From assembly GCA_017428055.1 (NCBI GenBank), contig JAFRRN010000073.1, positions 1 to 59,064 of the forward strand: 59,064 bases of DNA. The letters are read 5' to 3'. The stretch comes from Prevotella sp. Lineage in GTDB: Bacteria > Bacteroidota > Bacteroidia > Bacteroidales > Bacteroidaceae. How positions within the stretch are numbered: the first letter of the stretch is position 1; each line of letters begins with the position of its first letter. The notes beneath the pieces were generated by a model, which saw nothing but the letters and a program-made list of their open reading frames with translations, had not been told where the DNA came from and ran no database searches. Both the position numbers and the translations under genes were made by a program. This document shows, piece by piece, positions 17,085-25,903 of this stretch.

Positions 17085-18224
17085 ATGACATACGATTTTT
17101 TGCAACACTATTGGTGGTTCCTCGTTTCCCTATTAGGGGCGTTGTTGGTGTTCCTGATGTTCGTCCAAGGTGCTAACTCCATGATATTCCAATTGGGAAG
17201 GACGGTGGAGGAAAGGCGAATGCTCATCAACTCCACTGGGCGCAAATGGGAAATTACCTTCACCACATTGGTAACATTCGGCGGGGCATTCTTCGCATCG
17301 TTCCCCTTGTTCTATAGCACCAGCTTCGGCGGAGCCTATTGGCTATGGATGATTATCCTCTTCTCGTTTGTCTTGCAAGCGGTAAGTTATGAGTTCCAAA
17401 ACAAACTGGGAAACATCTTAGGAACAAAGACTTTCCAGATATTCCTTGTCATCAATGGCATCCTGGGACCCGTCTTGTTGGGTGGTGCCGTGGCAACATT
17501 CTTCATGGGCAGCAACTTCGTAGTTGACAAGACAAACATCATGCAGATGGGCCAGCCCGTCATTAGCCGCTGGGCAAATGCCTCACATGGTCTCGACGCG
17601 TTACTCGATCATTGGAATGTGGTGTTCGGTATCGCCGTGTTCTTTCTGGCTCGGGTGCTGGGCGGCCTATATATTATTAATAATGTGAACGATGAGAACA
17701 TCCGTTCCCGTTCCCGTGCGCAATTGATTGGCAACGCCGTATTGTTCCTATTATTGTTCCTGGCATTCTTGCTCAAGGTGGTGTTAGGATACGGTTATGC
17801 TTACGATGACAACGGCACTATCAGCATCGTGGACCACAAATACTTGAACAACCTCATTGACATGTGGTACCTGACGGTCGCCATCCTCATCGGAGTGGTA
17901 TTATTGCTATATGGCATCATCAAGTCCATCGCAAGCAAAACCTACATCCGAGGCATCTGGCCTGCGGGCATCGGCGTGGTAATGGTGGTGCTGTGCCTCT
18001 TGCTCTGTGCGGGATGGAATCACACGGCATACTATCCGAGCAATGAGGACTTGCAGAGCAGCCTGACCATCGCCAATAGTTGCAGCAGCGAATTCACGCT
18101 TCGCACGATGGCGTATGTGAGCATCTTCATCCCGTTTGTACTTGCTTATATCGCCTATGCTTGGCGGGCACTCGACAAAAAAGAGATAGACAAAGAGGAG
18201 ATAGCACACGGCGACGCATATTAA
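17085..18224 (+). CDS. cydB: cytochrome bd oxidase subunit II
   Basis: Partner of CydA, a 379-residue membrane protein with eight or nine hydrophobic helices. The N-terminal helix is followed by GANSMIFQLGRTVEERRMLINSTGRKWE, a well-conserved cytoplasmic segment of the CydB family. The C-terminus is hydrophilic and acidic (DKKEIDKEEIAHGDAY). It follows cydA by 21 nt in the same operon. The next gene is about 115 nt away beyond a palindromic array, so the operon probably ends here. Confidence 0.95.
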   Translation: MTYDFLQHYWWFLVSLLGALLVFLMFVQGANSMIFQLGRTVEERRMLINSTGRKWEITFTTLVTFGGAFFASFPLFYSTSFGGAYWLWMIILFSFVLQAVSYEFQNKLGNILGTKTFQIFLVINGILGPVLLGGAVATFFMGSNFVVDKTNIMQMGQPVISRWANASHGLDALLDHWNVVFGIAVFFLARVLGGLYIINNVNDENIRSRSRAQLIGNAVLFLLLFLAFLLKVVLGYGYAYDDNGTISIVDHKYLNNLIDMWYLTVAILIGVVLLLYGIIKSIASKTYIRGIWPAGIGVVMVVLCLLLCAGWNHTAYYPSNEDLQSSLTIANSCSSEFTLRTMAYVSIFIPFVLAYIAYAWRALDKKEIDKEEIAHGDAY

Positions 18225-18264
18225 AGACAGACATTAATCATAACAACCTTATCGTCCGCATTTC

Positions 18265-18325
18265 GTATATGCCGCATGTACGTTTGATACACGCGGCATG
18301 TACGAATGGTACATGCGGCATATAC
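18265..18325. repeat. three-unit 22-nt palindrome array between cydB and the cyclophilin gene
   Basis: Three 17-nt units with 5-nt spacers: GTATATGCCGCATGTAC, GTTTG, ATACACGCGGCATGTAC, GAATG, GTACATGCGGCATATAC. The first and third units are exact reverse complements, so the whole array can fold as a 17-bp long hairpin, or units 2 and 3 can pair instead (GCATGTAC with GTACATGC, 5-nt loop). It ends 14 nt ahead of the cyclophilin start and shares the ATG-CSG-CAT core and the GTTTG spacer with the repeat at 13.2 kb. Confidence 0.9.
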
Positions 18326-18339
18326 AAAAAACAAACGAC

Positions 18340-19029
18340 ATGATAAAGAGACTGATAGTTATCCTTTTCTCGCTCTATCCCATAGGAATCCTGGCGCAAG
18401 ACATGACCGACTCTCTCCGCCATGAGGTGTTATTGGAGACTTCGATGGGAAACATCCGCGTGGCACTCTATAACGAGACACCGCTCCACCGCGACAATTT
18501 CCTGCGCTTGGTACGAAGCGGGTATTACGATGGCATCCTGTTTCACCGCGTCATCGCCAACTTCATGATACAAGCGGGCGACTCCACCACGCGCCATGCC
18601 AAGCCCGGAGACTCCGTGGGCGAGTATTCGCCCGACTATACCATCCCCGCAGAAATCGTCTATCCCCGGTATTTCCACAAGCGGGGGGCGTTGGCGGCAG
18701 CTCGCGAGGGCGATGAGGAGAACCCCACCCGTGCCTCCTCGTCGGCACAATTCTACATCGTGGTGGGAAAGACATTTGGCGAGACAGACCTCAACCATTA
18801 CCAACAGCTCCTCGACGAGCAGACACATGGAACAACGAAGTTCACCAAAGACATCCGCAACCACTATCGAAAGAGCGGCGGGACACCCCATCTCGACGGC
18901 CAATATACCGTCTTTGGCGAGGTTGTGGAAGGTTATGACATCGTGAAGAAGATAGACTTCGTGAGAACAGACGACTACGACCGCCCCATCGATGACGTGC
19001 GTATCATCAAGGCAACGGTGGTGAAATAG
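18340..19029 (+). CDS. secreted cyclophilin-type peptidyl-prolyl isomerase
   Basis: A 229-residue exported cyclophilin that interconverts cis and trans proline peptide bonds in the periplasm. ATG 18340 gives a clean signal peptide (MIKRLIVILFSLYPIGILA, cut near Q); a longer in-frame start at 18298 would lie inside the palindromic array and is rejected. The cyclophilin fold is clear: GNIRVALYNETPLHRDNFLRL, YYDGILFHRVIANFMIQAGDS with the active-site FHRV and FMIQ-GD, then ASSSAQFYIVVG and QYTVFGEVVEGYDIVKKI. It stands alone downstream of cydB, probably with transcription influenced by the array directly before it. Confidence 0.93.
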   Translation: MIKRLIVILFSLYPIGILAQDMTDSLRHEVLLETSMGNIRVALYNETPLHRDNFLRLVRSGYYDGILFHRVIANFMIQAGDSTTRHAKPGDSVGEYSPDYTIPAEIVYPRYFHKRGALAAAREGDEENPTRASSSAQFYIVVGKTFGETDLNHYQQLLDEQTHGTTKFTKDIRNHYRKSGGTPHLDGQYTVFGEVVEGYDIVKKIDFVRTDDYDRPIDDVRIIKATVVK

Positions 19030-19094
19030 TTACCGCGCAATCCACCATTCCATTGTTTCATTTTTGTTAAATTTGCCAAAATATCATTTATAAA

Positions 19095-19127
19095 AGGCAT
19101 TGAGAAATCAAATACTTTGCCTTTTTA
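19095..19127 (+). terminator. possible terminator overlapping the next promoter
   Basis: AAAGGCA and TGCCTTTTT can pair as a 7-bp stem with a 17-nt loop and a T-run. The -33 TTTG of the next promoter (19116-19119) lies in this hairpin's right side, so end and start of transcription overlap. Confidence 0.4.
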
Positions 19128-19147
19128 ATATAAAAAAGCTATTTTTG
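19116..19147 (+). promoter_or_regulatory. complete promoter of the coiled-coil gene
   Basis: TTTG at 19116-19119 and TATTTTTG at 19140-19147 are separated by 20 nt, the ideal Bacteroidetes -33/-7 arrangement. The start codon at 19171 is 23 nt further on. Confidence 0.7.
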
Positions 19148-19170
19148 CACCATTATTAACAATAGAACGA

Positions 19171-20043
19171 ATGAAGAAATTTTTGATTGCCTTGTTGGTT
19201 CTTTTGCTTGCCATCCTTATTGGTGGAATTGTCTACCTATACCGTGACCTCGACCAGCAAAAGAAACAAAACCAGGAGATGCAGGAACTGGCGGAACTCG
19301 ACAAGCAGGAAATGGAGAACGAATACCAACAGTTTGCCCTCCAATACAGTGAGATGAAGACCCAAATCAACAACGACTCCATCATCGCCCAACTCTCTGC
19401 CGAGCAGGAAAAGACCCAACGGCTATTGGCGGAGTTGAAGAAGGTGAAAGCCGAAGATGCCCGGGAAATTACCCGATTGAAGAAAGAGCTTGCCACCGTC
19501 CGTGCCGTCATCCGCAGCTATGTGTTGGAAATCGACTCGCTGAACCGCCTCAACCAAAACCTCGTGGCAGAGAACACCCGCATGAAGAGCCAATACGAGG
19601 AGGCGACAAAACAAATCCAAGGGCTCAACAATGAGAAGGTCTCCCTGTCTGAAAAGGTCGCCATCGCCGCCCAGCTCGATGCCATCAACATCCGCATGAC
19701 GGCACAAAACAAGCGCGGCCGCCAGACCGACAACATGAAAAAATGCAAGACGGTGCAGGTGGACTTCGCCTTGGCGAAGAACGTCACCGCCTCAAGCGGC
19801 ATGAAGAACGTCTATGTGCGAATCGTCACACCCACGGGAGCAGTGTTGGGCAATGCCGGCACCTTCGACTATGAGAACCGTTCCCTGCAATACACGATGA
19901 AGAAAGGCGTGGAATATGGCGGTCAGGAAACCCCCGTGACCCTCTATTGGAACGTTGACCAAGCGATGGTTGGCGGCACATACCAAGTAAGCATCTTCGC
20001 TGGAGGTCACATGATTGGCTCCAAGAGTTTTACATTTAAATAA
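19171..20043 (+). CDS. membrane-anchored coiled-coil protein
   Basis: A 290-residue protein with one N-terminal membrane helix (about residues 4-23, LIALLVLLLAILIGGIVYLY), then a long coiled coil rich in Gln, Glu and Lys (about residues 25-170) and a C-terminal beta-rich domain (about 190-290, VDFALAKNVTASSGMKNVYVRIVTPTG to GGHMIGSKSFTFK). The topology suggests inner-membrane anchoring with the coiled coil reaching into the periplasm. It has a full promoter and ends 7 nt before the TolC-like gene, so it may be cotranscribed with the exporter. I do not know a named family; function is open. Confidence 0.8.
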   Translation: MKKFLIALLVLLLAILIGGIVYLYRDLDQQKKQNQEMQELAELDKQEMENEYQQFALQYSEMKTQINNDSIIAQLSAEQEKTQRLLAELKKVKAEDAREITRLKKELATVRAVIRSYVLEIDSLNRLNQNLVAENTRMKSQYEEATKQIQGLNNEKVSLSEKVAIAAQLDAINIRMTAQNKRGRQTDNMKKCKTVQVDFALAKNVTASSGMKNVYVRIVTPTGAVLGNAGTFDYENRSLQYTMKKGVEYGGQETPVTLYWNVDQAMVGGTYQVSIFAGGHMIGSKSFTFK

Positions 20044-20050
20044 GATATTG

Positions 20051-21547
20051 ATGGGAAAGCTATTATCATTATTGATATTGATAGGATGCACATTGCCCAT
20101 TTCCGCCCAGCGGACGTTAAGCCTTGACAGTTGCAGGGCATTGGCATTGCGCAACAATAAGCAATTAAACATCTCAAAACTCAAGCAAGACGTTGCCCGC
20201 AACACCCACAAGGCAACCAAGACCAAGTACCTTCCCAAGGTGGATGCGGCAGGCTCCTATCTTTTCACAAGCCGGGAGATTTCTTTGCTTAACGATGAGC
20301 AAAAGAACACGTTACCCAATCTCGGGACAAATCTCGCCGCAGGTTTGGGCGGCAATGCCAATGCCACGATGACCGACCTTGTGCAAAAGGGTGTCATCAC
20401 CATGCAACAAGCCACGGCATTGGGTGAATTGCTGAACAACACGACCACATCTGTCGCCACGGCATTAAACGAAGTGGGTAACCAATTGAAAGATGCGTTC
20501 CACACAGACACGCGAAACATTTTCACGGCTACCATCTCCGTGAGACAGCCCATCTACATGGGCGGTGCCATTACCGCCGCCAACAAGATGGCGGAGATTG
20601 GCGAGGAACTGGCTTACAACAACATCAACACAATGACACAAGCCACAATCCATGCCATAGACCAGGCATATTGGCTCGTCGTCTCCCTCAAGCAGAAGGA
20701 CGCATTGGCAAGCCAATACCTCCAACTGACGGAGAAATTCAGCGACGACGTGAAGAAAATGATCCGCGAGGGTGTATGCACCAAGGCCGATGGGCTGCGT
20801 GTGGATGTCCGTGTCAACGAGGCAGAGATGGCGAAGACGCAAGTGGAAGACGGCCTTGTGCTTGCCAAGATGTACCTTTGCCAGCTCTGCGGCATTCCTA
20901 TGGAGGAAGACATCACGCTCGAAGATGAGGGAAAGGCATCATTGGGAACGACCGAATACATACCAACCATCGACAAGGAGATGGCAATGGGCAACCGTCC
21001 CGAGTTGCGGATGTTGCAAAACACCATCGACCTGAGCAAGGAAAGCACCAAGCTCATCCGCTCCGCCTTCCTGCCACAGGTGGCTGCGTTAGGCGGATAC
21101 ACCCTCTCCAACCCCAATGTGTTCAATGGTTTCCAGCGCAAGTTCGGCGGATTGTTCCATGTGGGGGTGATGGTACGTGTACCCATCTGGTCGTGGCACG
21201 AGGGACGATACAAGGTCAATGCCGCCAAGGCTGCTACCAACATCGCCGAGATGGAACTCCAAGACGCCCGTGAGAAGGTGGATTTACAAGTGAGCCAAAG
21301 TGCTTTTAAGGTCAAGGAGGCTTATAAGCGGTTGACAATGAGTACCAAGAACTTGGAACGGGCAGAGGAGAATCTGCGCTGCGCCAACCTCGGTTTCAGC
21401 GAGGGGGTGATGCAAATCACGGAGGTCGTTGCCGCCCAGACGGCTTGGCAACAGGCTCACTCACAGAAAATTGACGCTGAGATTGAGGTGAAACTCTGCC
21501 AGATTGATTTGGAGAAATCATTGGGAACTTTGGGAATTAAAGATTAA
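20051..21547 (+). CDS. TolC-family outer-membrane efflux protein
   Basis: A 498-residue outer-membrane channel of the TolC family. ATG 20051 gives a signal peptide (MGKLLSLLILIGCTLPISA, cut near Q); the upstream TTG-initiated frame overlaps the previous gene and is rejected. The TolC repeat is visible twice as long alternating helices: LSLDSCRALALRNNKQLNISKLKQD near the start and AAKAATNIAEMELQDAREKVDLQVSQ with AYKRLTMSTKNLERAEENLR near the end. It opens an export operon with an HlyD-type adaptor (25 nt on) and two ABC-2 type permeases, together spanning both membranes. Confidence 0.93.
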   Translation: MGKLLSLLILIGCTLPISAQRTLSLDSCRALALRNNKQLNISKLKQDVARNTHKATKTKYLPKVDAAGSYLFTSREISLLNDEQKNTLPNLGTNLAAGLGGNANATMTDLVQKGVITMQQATALGELLNNTTTSVATALNEVGNQLKDAFHTDTRNIFTATISVRQPIYMGGAITAANKMAEIGEELAYNNINTMTQATIHAIDQAYWLVVSLKQKDALASQYLQLTEKFSDDVKKMIREGVCTKADGLRVDVRVNEAEMAKTQVEDGLVLAKMYLCQLCGIPMEEDITLEDEGKASLGTTEYIPTIDKEMAMGNRPELRMLQNTIDLSKESTKLIRSAFLPQVAALGGYTLSNPNVFNGFQRKFGGLFHVGVMVRVPIWSWHEGRYKVNAAKAATNIAEMELQDAREKVDLQVSQSAFKVKEAYKRLTMSTKNLERAEENLRCANLGFSEGVMQITEVVAAQTAWQQAHSQKIDAEIEVKLCQIDLEKSLGTLGIKD

Positions 21548-21572
21548 AAATGAAGATAGAAAACAAATTATT

Positions 21573-22559
21573 ATGTCAGCAAAGAGTCAACATAACAACA
21601 TCCTGCTTGCCATTATAGGCTTTTTGGCAGTGGTTTCCATCGTGGCACTCATCGGTTTTTTTACCCTCGGACGCACAGAGGAGATCGTCCAAGGGGAAGT
21701 GGAAGTGTCAGAATACCGCGTCTCCAGCAAATTGCCGGGGCGTATCTTGGAGCTGAGAGCCAAAGAGGGCGACTTCGTACATGTGGGCGACACGCTCGCC
21801 ATCCTTGAAATCCCCGAAGTAGAAGCACAGAAGAGGGCAGCGGAAGCCACACAGGGTGCCGCCAACGCCATGAAGGACATGGCCAACAATGGTGCGCGGA
21901 GGGAGCAGATTCAAGCAGCGTACCAACTCGTGCAACAAGCCATCGCTGCCCGTGACATCGCCCAGAAGTCATATAAACGTGTGCAAAACCTCTTTGACGA
22001 GGGCGTGATGAGCGCACAGAAGCGCGACGAGGCATTCGCCGCCTATAAGGCATCGGAGGCACAGGTACTCGCTGCCCAGAGCCAATACGACATGGCAAGA
22101 AACGGAGCACGGCAAGAGGAACGCGAAGCAGCGACACAACAGGCTCGTGCCGCCAAGGGTGCCGTTGACGTGATGAAGTCGTTATTGCGGGAGTCCGTAC
22201 AAGTGGCGACCGAGGAGGGCGAGGTCAGCGAGGTCTATCCCAAGGTTGGCGAACTGGTTGGCACGGGGTCGCCTATCATGAGTGTCGCCATAATGAAAGA
22301 CCTTTGGGGTACATTCAACGTGCGTGAGGACCAACTGAAAGGCATGAAAGTGGGTGATGTCTTCACGGCATACTCCCCCGCCTTCAATAAAGAGCTGAAG
22401 ATGAAGGTGTTTTACATCAAGGACCAAGGGTCGTATGCCGTGTGGAAAGCCACGAAGACGACGGGGCAATACGACCTGAAGACCTTTGAGGTGAAAGCCC
22501 GTCCCGTGGAGCATTTCGAGGGGTTGCGTCCCGGAATGTCACTCATAGTGAAAGAATAA
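21573..22559 (+). CDS. HlyD-type membrane fusion (periplasmic adaptor) protein
   Basis: A 328-residue adaptor that bridges an inner-membrane transporter and the TolC channel. After one membrane helix (about residues 12-32) come the lipoyl/barrel-sandwich half EVEVSEYRVSSKLPGRILELRAKEGDFVHVGDTLAILEIPE, a helical hairpin rich in Ala, Gln and Arg (about 75-200), the second lipoyl half VATEEGEVSEVYPKVGELVGTGSPIMSV, and a beta-barrel. The chosen start ATG 21573 gives MSAKSQHNN; the longer frame overlaps the TolC gene. It resembles the adaptors of ABC-2 exporters (YhiI type). The next gene starts 8 nt after its stop. Confidence 0.93.
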   Translation: MSAKSQHNNILLAIIGFLAVVSIVALIGFFTLGRTEEIVQGEVEVSEYRVSSKLPGRILELRAKEGDFVHVGDTLAILEIPEVEAQKRAAEATQGAANAMKDMANNGARREQIQAAYQLVQQAIAARDIAQKSYKRVQNLFDEGVMSAQKRDEAFAAYKASEAQVLAAQSQYDMARNGARQEEREAATQQARAAKGAVDVMKSLLRESVQVATEEGEVSEVYPKVGELVGTGSPIMSVAIMKDLWGTFNVREDQLKGMKVGDVFTAYSPAFNKELKMKVFYIKDQGSYAVWKATKTTGQYDLKTFEVKARPVEHFEGLRPGMSLIVKE

Positions 22560-22567
22560 CGGCGGCA

Positions 22568-23728
22568 ATGGGCAGGATCTATCGTATCGCATTGCGTGAA
22601 TGTGGCATCATGAGAGGTAATCCCATCTACCTCTTTTGCTTGGTACTCTTTCCCTTGCTGGTGATTTTCTTCTTCACATCATTCATGGAAAAGGGACAAC
22701 CCACCGACTTGCCTGTAGGTGTGGTAGACTTAGACAAGTCTTCCTTGACAAGGGCATTGACCCGAAAGCTCGATGCGTTTCAGACAACGCGGATTGTCGC
22801 CCACTACCCAAACATCAACGAGGCACGGAAAGCCATCCAACAAAACAAGATCGACGGGTTCATCTATTTCCCGAAGAACACGATGAGCGACCTCTTGGCA
22901 TCCCGCCAGCCGAAGATTTCATTCTACTACAATTATGCGTGTATCACATCGGGGTCGCTGGTGTTCCGCGACCTCAAGACCATATCCATGTTGGGGTCGG
23001 CTGCCGTAGGGTCGGCGAAACTCTCTGCTTTGGGCAAAACGCCCAAAGAGATCAAAGCATTCCTCCAGCCAATCGCCATTGACCTCCACCCGCTCAACAA
23101 TCCCGGAGTCAACTACAACGTTTATCTCAGCACGGCACTGATACCGGCGTGCTTAATGGTGTTCTTCTTCCTCATTAGTGCCTATTCAATCGGCACAGAG
23201 TTGAAGTTTGACCGTTCCAAGGAATGGATGGCATTGGCAGACAACAACATCGTCGTCGCAATGACAGGGAAGGTGCTGCCACATTTCATCATCAACATAT
23301 CCATCATGTATTTCTACATGTATTACCTCTATGGCATCTTGGGATTCCCCCATGCAGGTTCCATCTGGAGCATCTTGCTCTTGGGGCTTGCCGCCGTGCT
23401 TGCGGGACAAGGATTCGGGATATTCGCCTTTGGGCTGATGCCCTCCCTACGCATGTCGATGAGCATCTGCTCGCTATGGGCGGCGCTGAGCTTCTCGGCA
23501 ATGGGGTCCACTTTCCCCATCTCTGCCATGAACCCGATGATACAATCCCTCGCCCAACTGTTCCCCATGCGCCATTATTTCATGTTTTACCAGACGTGCA
23601 TCTTCAACGGGTACCCGATTAGCGATGCCTGGATTCACCTCGGCGCATTGTTCATCTTTGCCGCCTTACCCTTGTTCGTCCTTCAAAAGATCAAGAACGC
23701 CATGCTCACTTACGAATATATCCCATAG
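22568..23728 (+). CDS. ABC-2 type transporter permease, first of a pair
   Basis: A 386-residue inner-membrane protein of the ABC-2 permease type. It has an N-terminal helix (about 20-40, IYLFCLVLFPLLVIFFF), a large periplasmic domain (about 45-185, DLPVGVVDLDKSSLTRALTRKLDAF), then five or six helices. The VVDLDKS-LTR-L motif is that of the DUF3533/YhgE-like N-domain found in YhhJ/YbhR-type permeases. It is followed after 11 nt by a second, homologous permease. No ATP-binding cassette protein is encoded in this operon, so the energy source must come from elsewhere or the transport mechanism is different. Confidence 0.9.
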   Translation: MGRIYRIALRECGIMRGNPIYLFCLVLFPLLVIFFFTSFMEKGQPTDLPVGVVDLDKSSLTRALTRKLDAFQTTRIVAHYPNINEARKAIQQNKIDGFIYFPKNTMSDLLASRQPKISFYYNYACITSGSLVFRDLKTISMLGSAAVGSAKLSALGKTPKEIKAFLQPIAIDLHPLNNPGVNYNVYLSTALIPACLMVFFFLISAYSIGTELKFDRSKEWMALADNNIVVAMTGKVLPHFIINISIMYFYMYYLYGILGFPHAGSIWSILLLGLAAVLAGQGFGIFAFGLMPSLRMSMSICSLWAALSFSAMGSTFPISAMNPMIQSLAQLFPMRHYFMFYQTCIFNGYPISDAWIHLGALFIFAALPLFVLQKIKNAMLTYEYIP

Positions 23729-23739
23729 AACCAGATGCC

Positions 23740-24999
23740 GTGAAAAAGCCAACGCTCATACAACAAATCAACGAAGGCCTGCACGATATGTGCTATATAT
23801 GGGCCAAGGAGATGGTGTCCACCATCAAGGACGAGGGCGTTCTCATCTTCTTCATCCTCGTCCCACTGTTCTACCCCCTACTCTATTCATGGATATACAA
23901 CGAGGAGACAGTTCACGAGGTGCCTGTCGCCATCGTTGACATGTCGAAAAGCAACACGAGCAGAGCCTTCATCCGCCACTATGATGCCACCCCCGACGTC
24001 AAGGTTGTCTGTCATTGCAACAACCTGGAAGAGGCCAAGCAACTCATTGGCAAGCATGAGGTGAGAGGTGCGCTGTTTTTCCCGCCAGACTTCGAGAAAG
24101 AGATTGCGCGAGGCAACCCCACCGTGGTGAGCGTTTATTGCGACATGAGCATCATGCTCTATTATAAAGCCATATACCAAGCGGCGACGGCAGTATCGGG
24201 AGAAATCAACAAAAAGATACAATTGCATCATGCGGAGGGTAACTTCACCACCCGTGACGAGCAACTTTCCACACGGCCATTAGACTTCGAAGAGGTGCCT
24301 ATCTTCAACAGCACTGGCGGTTATGCAGACTTCCTCATCCCCGGGGTACTCATGCTCATCCTCCACCAGACACTGATTCTCGGCATCGGACTCGGTGCCG
24401 GAACGGCACGAGAGACCAACCGCTACCGCGACCTCGTACCGATCAGCCACCATTATAACGGCATCTTCCGTATCGTCTTGGGCAAGTCTTTATGCTATTT
24501 CATGGTATATTCGGTGATGGGAGCCTACCTCACGCTAATTATTCCGAAGCTGTTCGGCTTCACGCAACTCATTGGCGGCAAGGAGCTTTTGGGGCTAATG
24601 GTGCCTTATATCCTCGCCACGATATTCTTTGGGATGATGATTTCCTGCACCATTCGATACCGCGAGAACGTCATGCTGATAGTGGTGTTCGTCTCCGTTC
24701 CCCTCCTTTTCCTCTCGGGCATATCATGGCCGCAGAGCCAGATGCCGGGGGCATGGCGAGCCGTGGCATGTCTCTTCCCATCCACCTTTGGCATCCGTGG
24801 CTTTGTCAGGCTCAACACGATGGGTGCTACCTTGGCAGACATCCAACAAGAATACCAGATGCTGTGGATCCAAGTGGCGATATACTTCTTCATCACCTGC
24901 GCCATCTATGGCTTCCAGATACGACAGACCCAAAAACATGCTAACGAGCAGGAGCAATTATCTATGCAAGAAGAGCCAGTGGAGAGCCATAAAACATAG
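23740..24999 (+). CDS. ABC-2 type transporter permease, second of a pair
   Basis: A 419-residue paralogue of the previous gene, starting with GTG at 23740. The plan is the same: an N-terminal helix (about 30-50, LIFFILVPLFYPLLYSW), a periplasmic domain beginning VPVAIVDMSKSNTSRAFIRHYDA, and helices from about residue 195 onward (FLIPGVLMLILHQTLILGIG). The hydrophilic C-terminus ends EEPVESHKT. The two permeases probably form a heterodimer with the adaptor and the TolC channel. Substrate is unknown; related systems export drugs, fatty acids or lipids. Confidence 0.9.
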   Translation: MKKPTLIQQINEGLHDMCYIWAKEMVSTIKDEGVLIFFILVPLFYPLLYSWIYNEETVHEVPVAIVDMSKSNTSRAFIRHYDATPDVKVVCHCNNLEEAKQLIGKHEVRGALFFPPDFEKEIARGNPTVVSVYCDMSIMLYYKAIYQAATAVSGEINKKIQLHHAEGNFTTRDEQLSTRPLDFEEVPIFNSTGGYADFLIPGVLMLILHQTLILGIGLGAGTARETNRYRDLVPISHHYNGIFRIVLGKSLCYFMVYSVMGAYLTLIIPKLFGFTQLIGGKELLGLMVPYILATIFFGMMISCTIRYRENVMLIVVFVSVPLLFLSGISWPQSQMPGAWRAVACLFPSTFGIRGFVRLNTMGATLADIQQEYQMLWIQVAIYFFITCAIYGFQIRQTQKHANEQEQLSMQEEPVESHKT

Positions 25000-25022
25000 T
25001 CAACCATAAACAAATTATCACC

Positions 25023-25871
25023 ATGATTGAGAAAATCTTATCACCAGAGACATACGCTCTCTTAGGACAATGGGCATTGGGATTCTGCAAGAACGCCCTT
25101 GTCGCCTTCATCGTTTACATCGTCGGCAGCTGGCTCATCAAGTGGGTGGTCAAGCTGTTCACCAAGGTTTTGGAACGCAACAAGGTCGAACCAACCTTGT
25201 ATTCATTCCTTACCAGCATCGTCAACGTGGTGTTGTGGCTCTTGCTCATCATAGTGTTGGTCTCCATCTTCGGCATCGAGACGTCATCGTTCATAGCCCT
25301 CTTCGCCTCGGCGGGCGTTGCCATCGGCATGGCTATGAGCGGTACATTGCAGAACTTCGCTGGCGGCGTGATGATATTGCTCTTCAAACCCTACAAGGTG
25401 GGCGACTACATCGAGGCGCAAGGATATGCCGGGACGGTGAAGGCGATACAGATCTTCAATACCATCATACGCACCGTGGACGCACAGACCATCATCATCC
25501 CCAACGGAGGCCTTTCCACTGGTTCGCTAAAGAACTATTCCACGGAGAAATACCGCCGTGTGGACTTGGATTTCCAATTCGCCTACGGTACGGATCTCGA
25601 CAAGGTAAAAGAAGCCATCCATGAAATCCAGCGGCAAAACCCACTCATCCTCCAAGGCCCGGTGGACGACTCCGACGTAGTTGCCGCCCCTTGGATTGGC
25701 CTTACCAAACTCGCCGACAGTGGCGTTGTGGTCAACACACGCACGTGGTGTAAGGGTTCAGACTACTGGACTGTCTACTTCTACATGAACGAGACGGTGT
25801 ACCAGCAATTGAAAGAGCGTGGATTCATGTTCCCCTTCAACCGCATGGACGTGAATATCATCAACAAATGA
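25023..25871 (+). CDS. mscS: small-conductance mechanosensitive channel, MscS family
   Basis: A 282-residue member of the MscS family, which opens under membrane tension to release solutes after osmotic downshock. Three membrane helices fall within residues about 15-110; the third has the Gly/Ala-rich pore sequence LFASAGVAIGMAMSGTLQNFAGGVMIL, followed by FKPYKVGDYIEAQGYAGTVKAI, the start of the soluble beta domain. The VDAQTIIIPNGGLSTG and NYSTEKYRRVD segments are typical. It follows the exporter operon by 23 nt and may be cotranscribed. A convergent terminator separates it from mrp. Confidence 0.95.
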   Translation: MIEKILSPETYALLGQWALGFCKNALVAFIVYIVGSWLIKWVVKLFTKVLERNKVEPTLYSFLTSIVNVVLWLLLIIVLVSIFGIETSSFIALFASAGVAIGMAMSGTLQNFAGGVMILLFKPYKVGDYIEAQGYAGTVKAIQIFNTIIRTVDAQTIIIPNGGLSTGSLKNYSTEKYRRVDLDFQFAYGTDLDKVKEAIHEIQRQNPLILQGPVDDSDVVAAPWIGLTKLADSGVVVNTRTWCKGSDYWTVYFYMNETVYQQLKERGFMFPFNRMDVNIINK

Positions 25872-25873
25872 CG

Positions 25874-25891
25874 TTCTCCCCACAGGGGGAA
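25874..25891. terminator. convergent terminator between mscS and mrp
   Basis: TTCTCCCC and GGGGGAA pair around an ACA loop with one bulged base. It sits 3 nt after the mscS stop and 13 nt from the stop of the converging mrp gene, with AAAA downstream on the plus strand (a T-run for the minus-strand transcript). Confidence 0.55.
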
Positions 25892-25903
25892 AACCAAATC
25901 CAA

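Noticed and set aside
18298-18339. Longer start for the cyclophilin gene.
   Set aside because: The added residues are encoded by the palindromic array and would bury the signal peptide; ATG 18340 gives a proper signal sequence.
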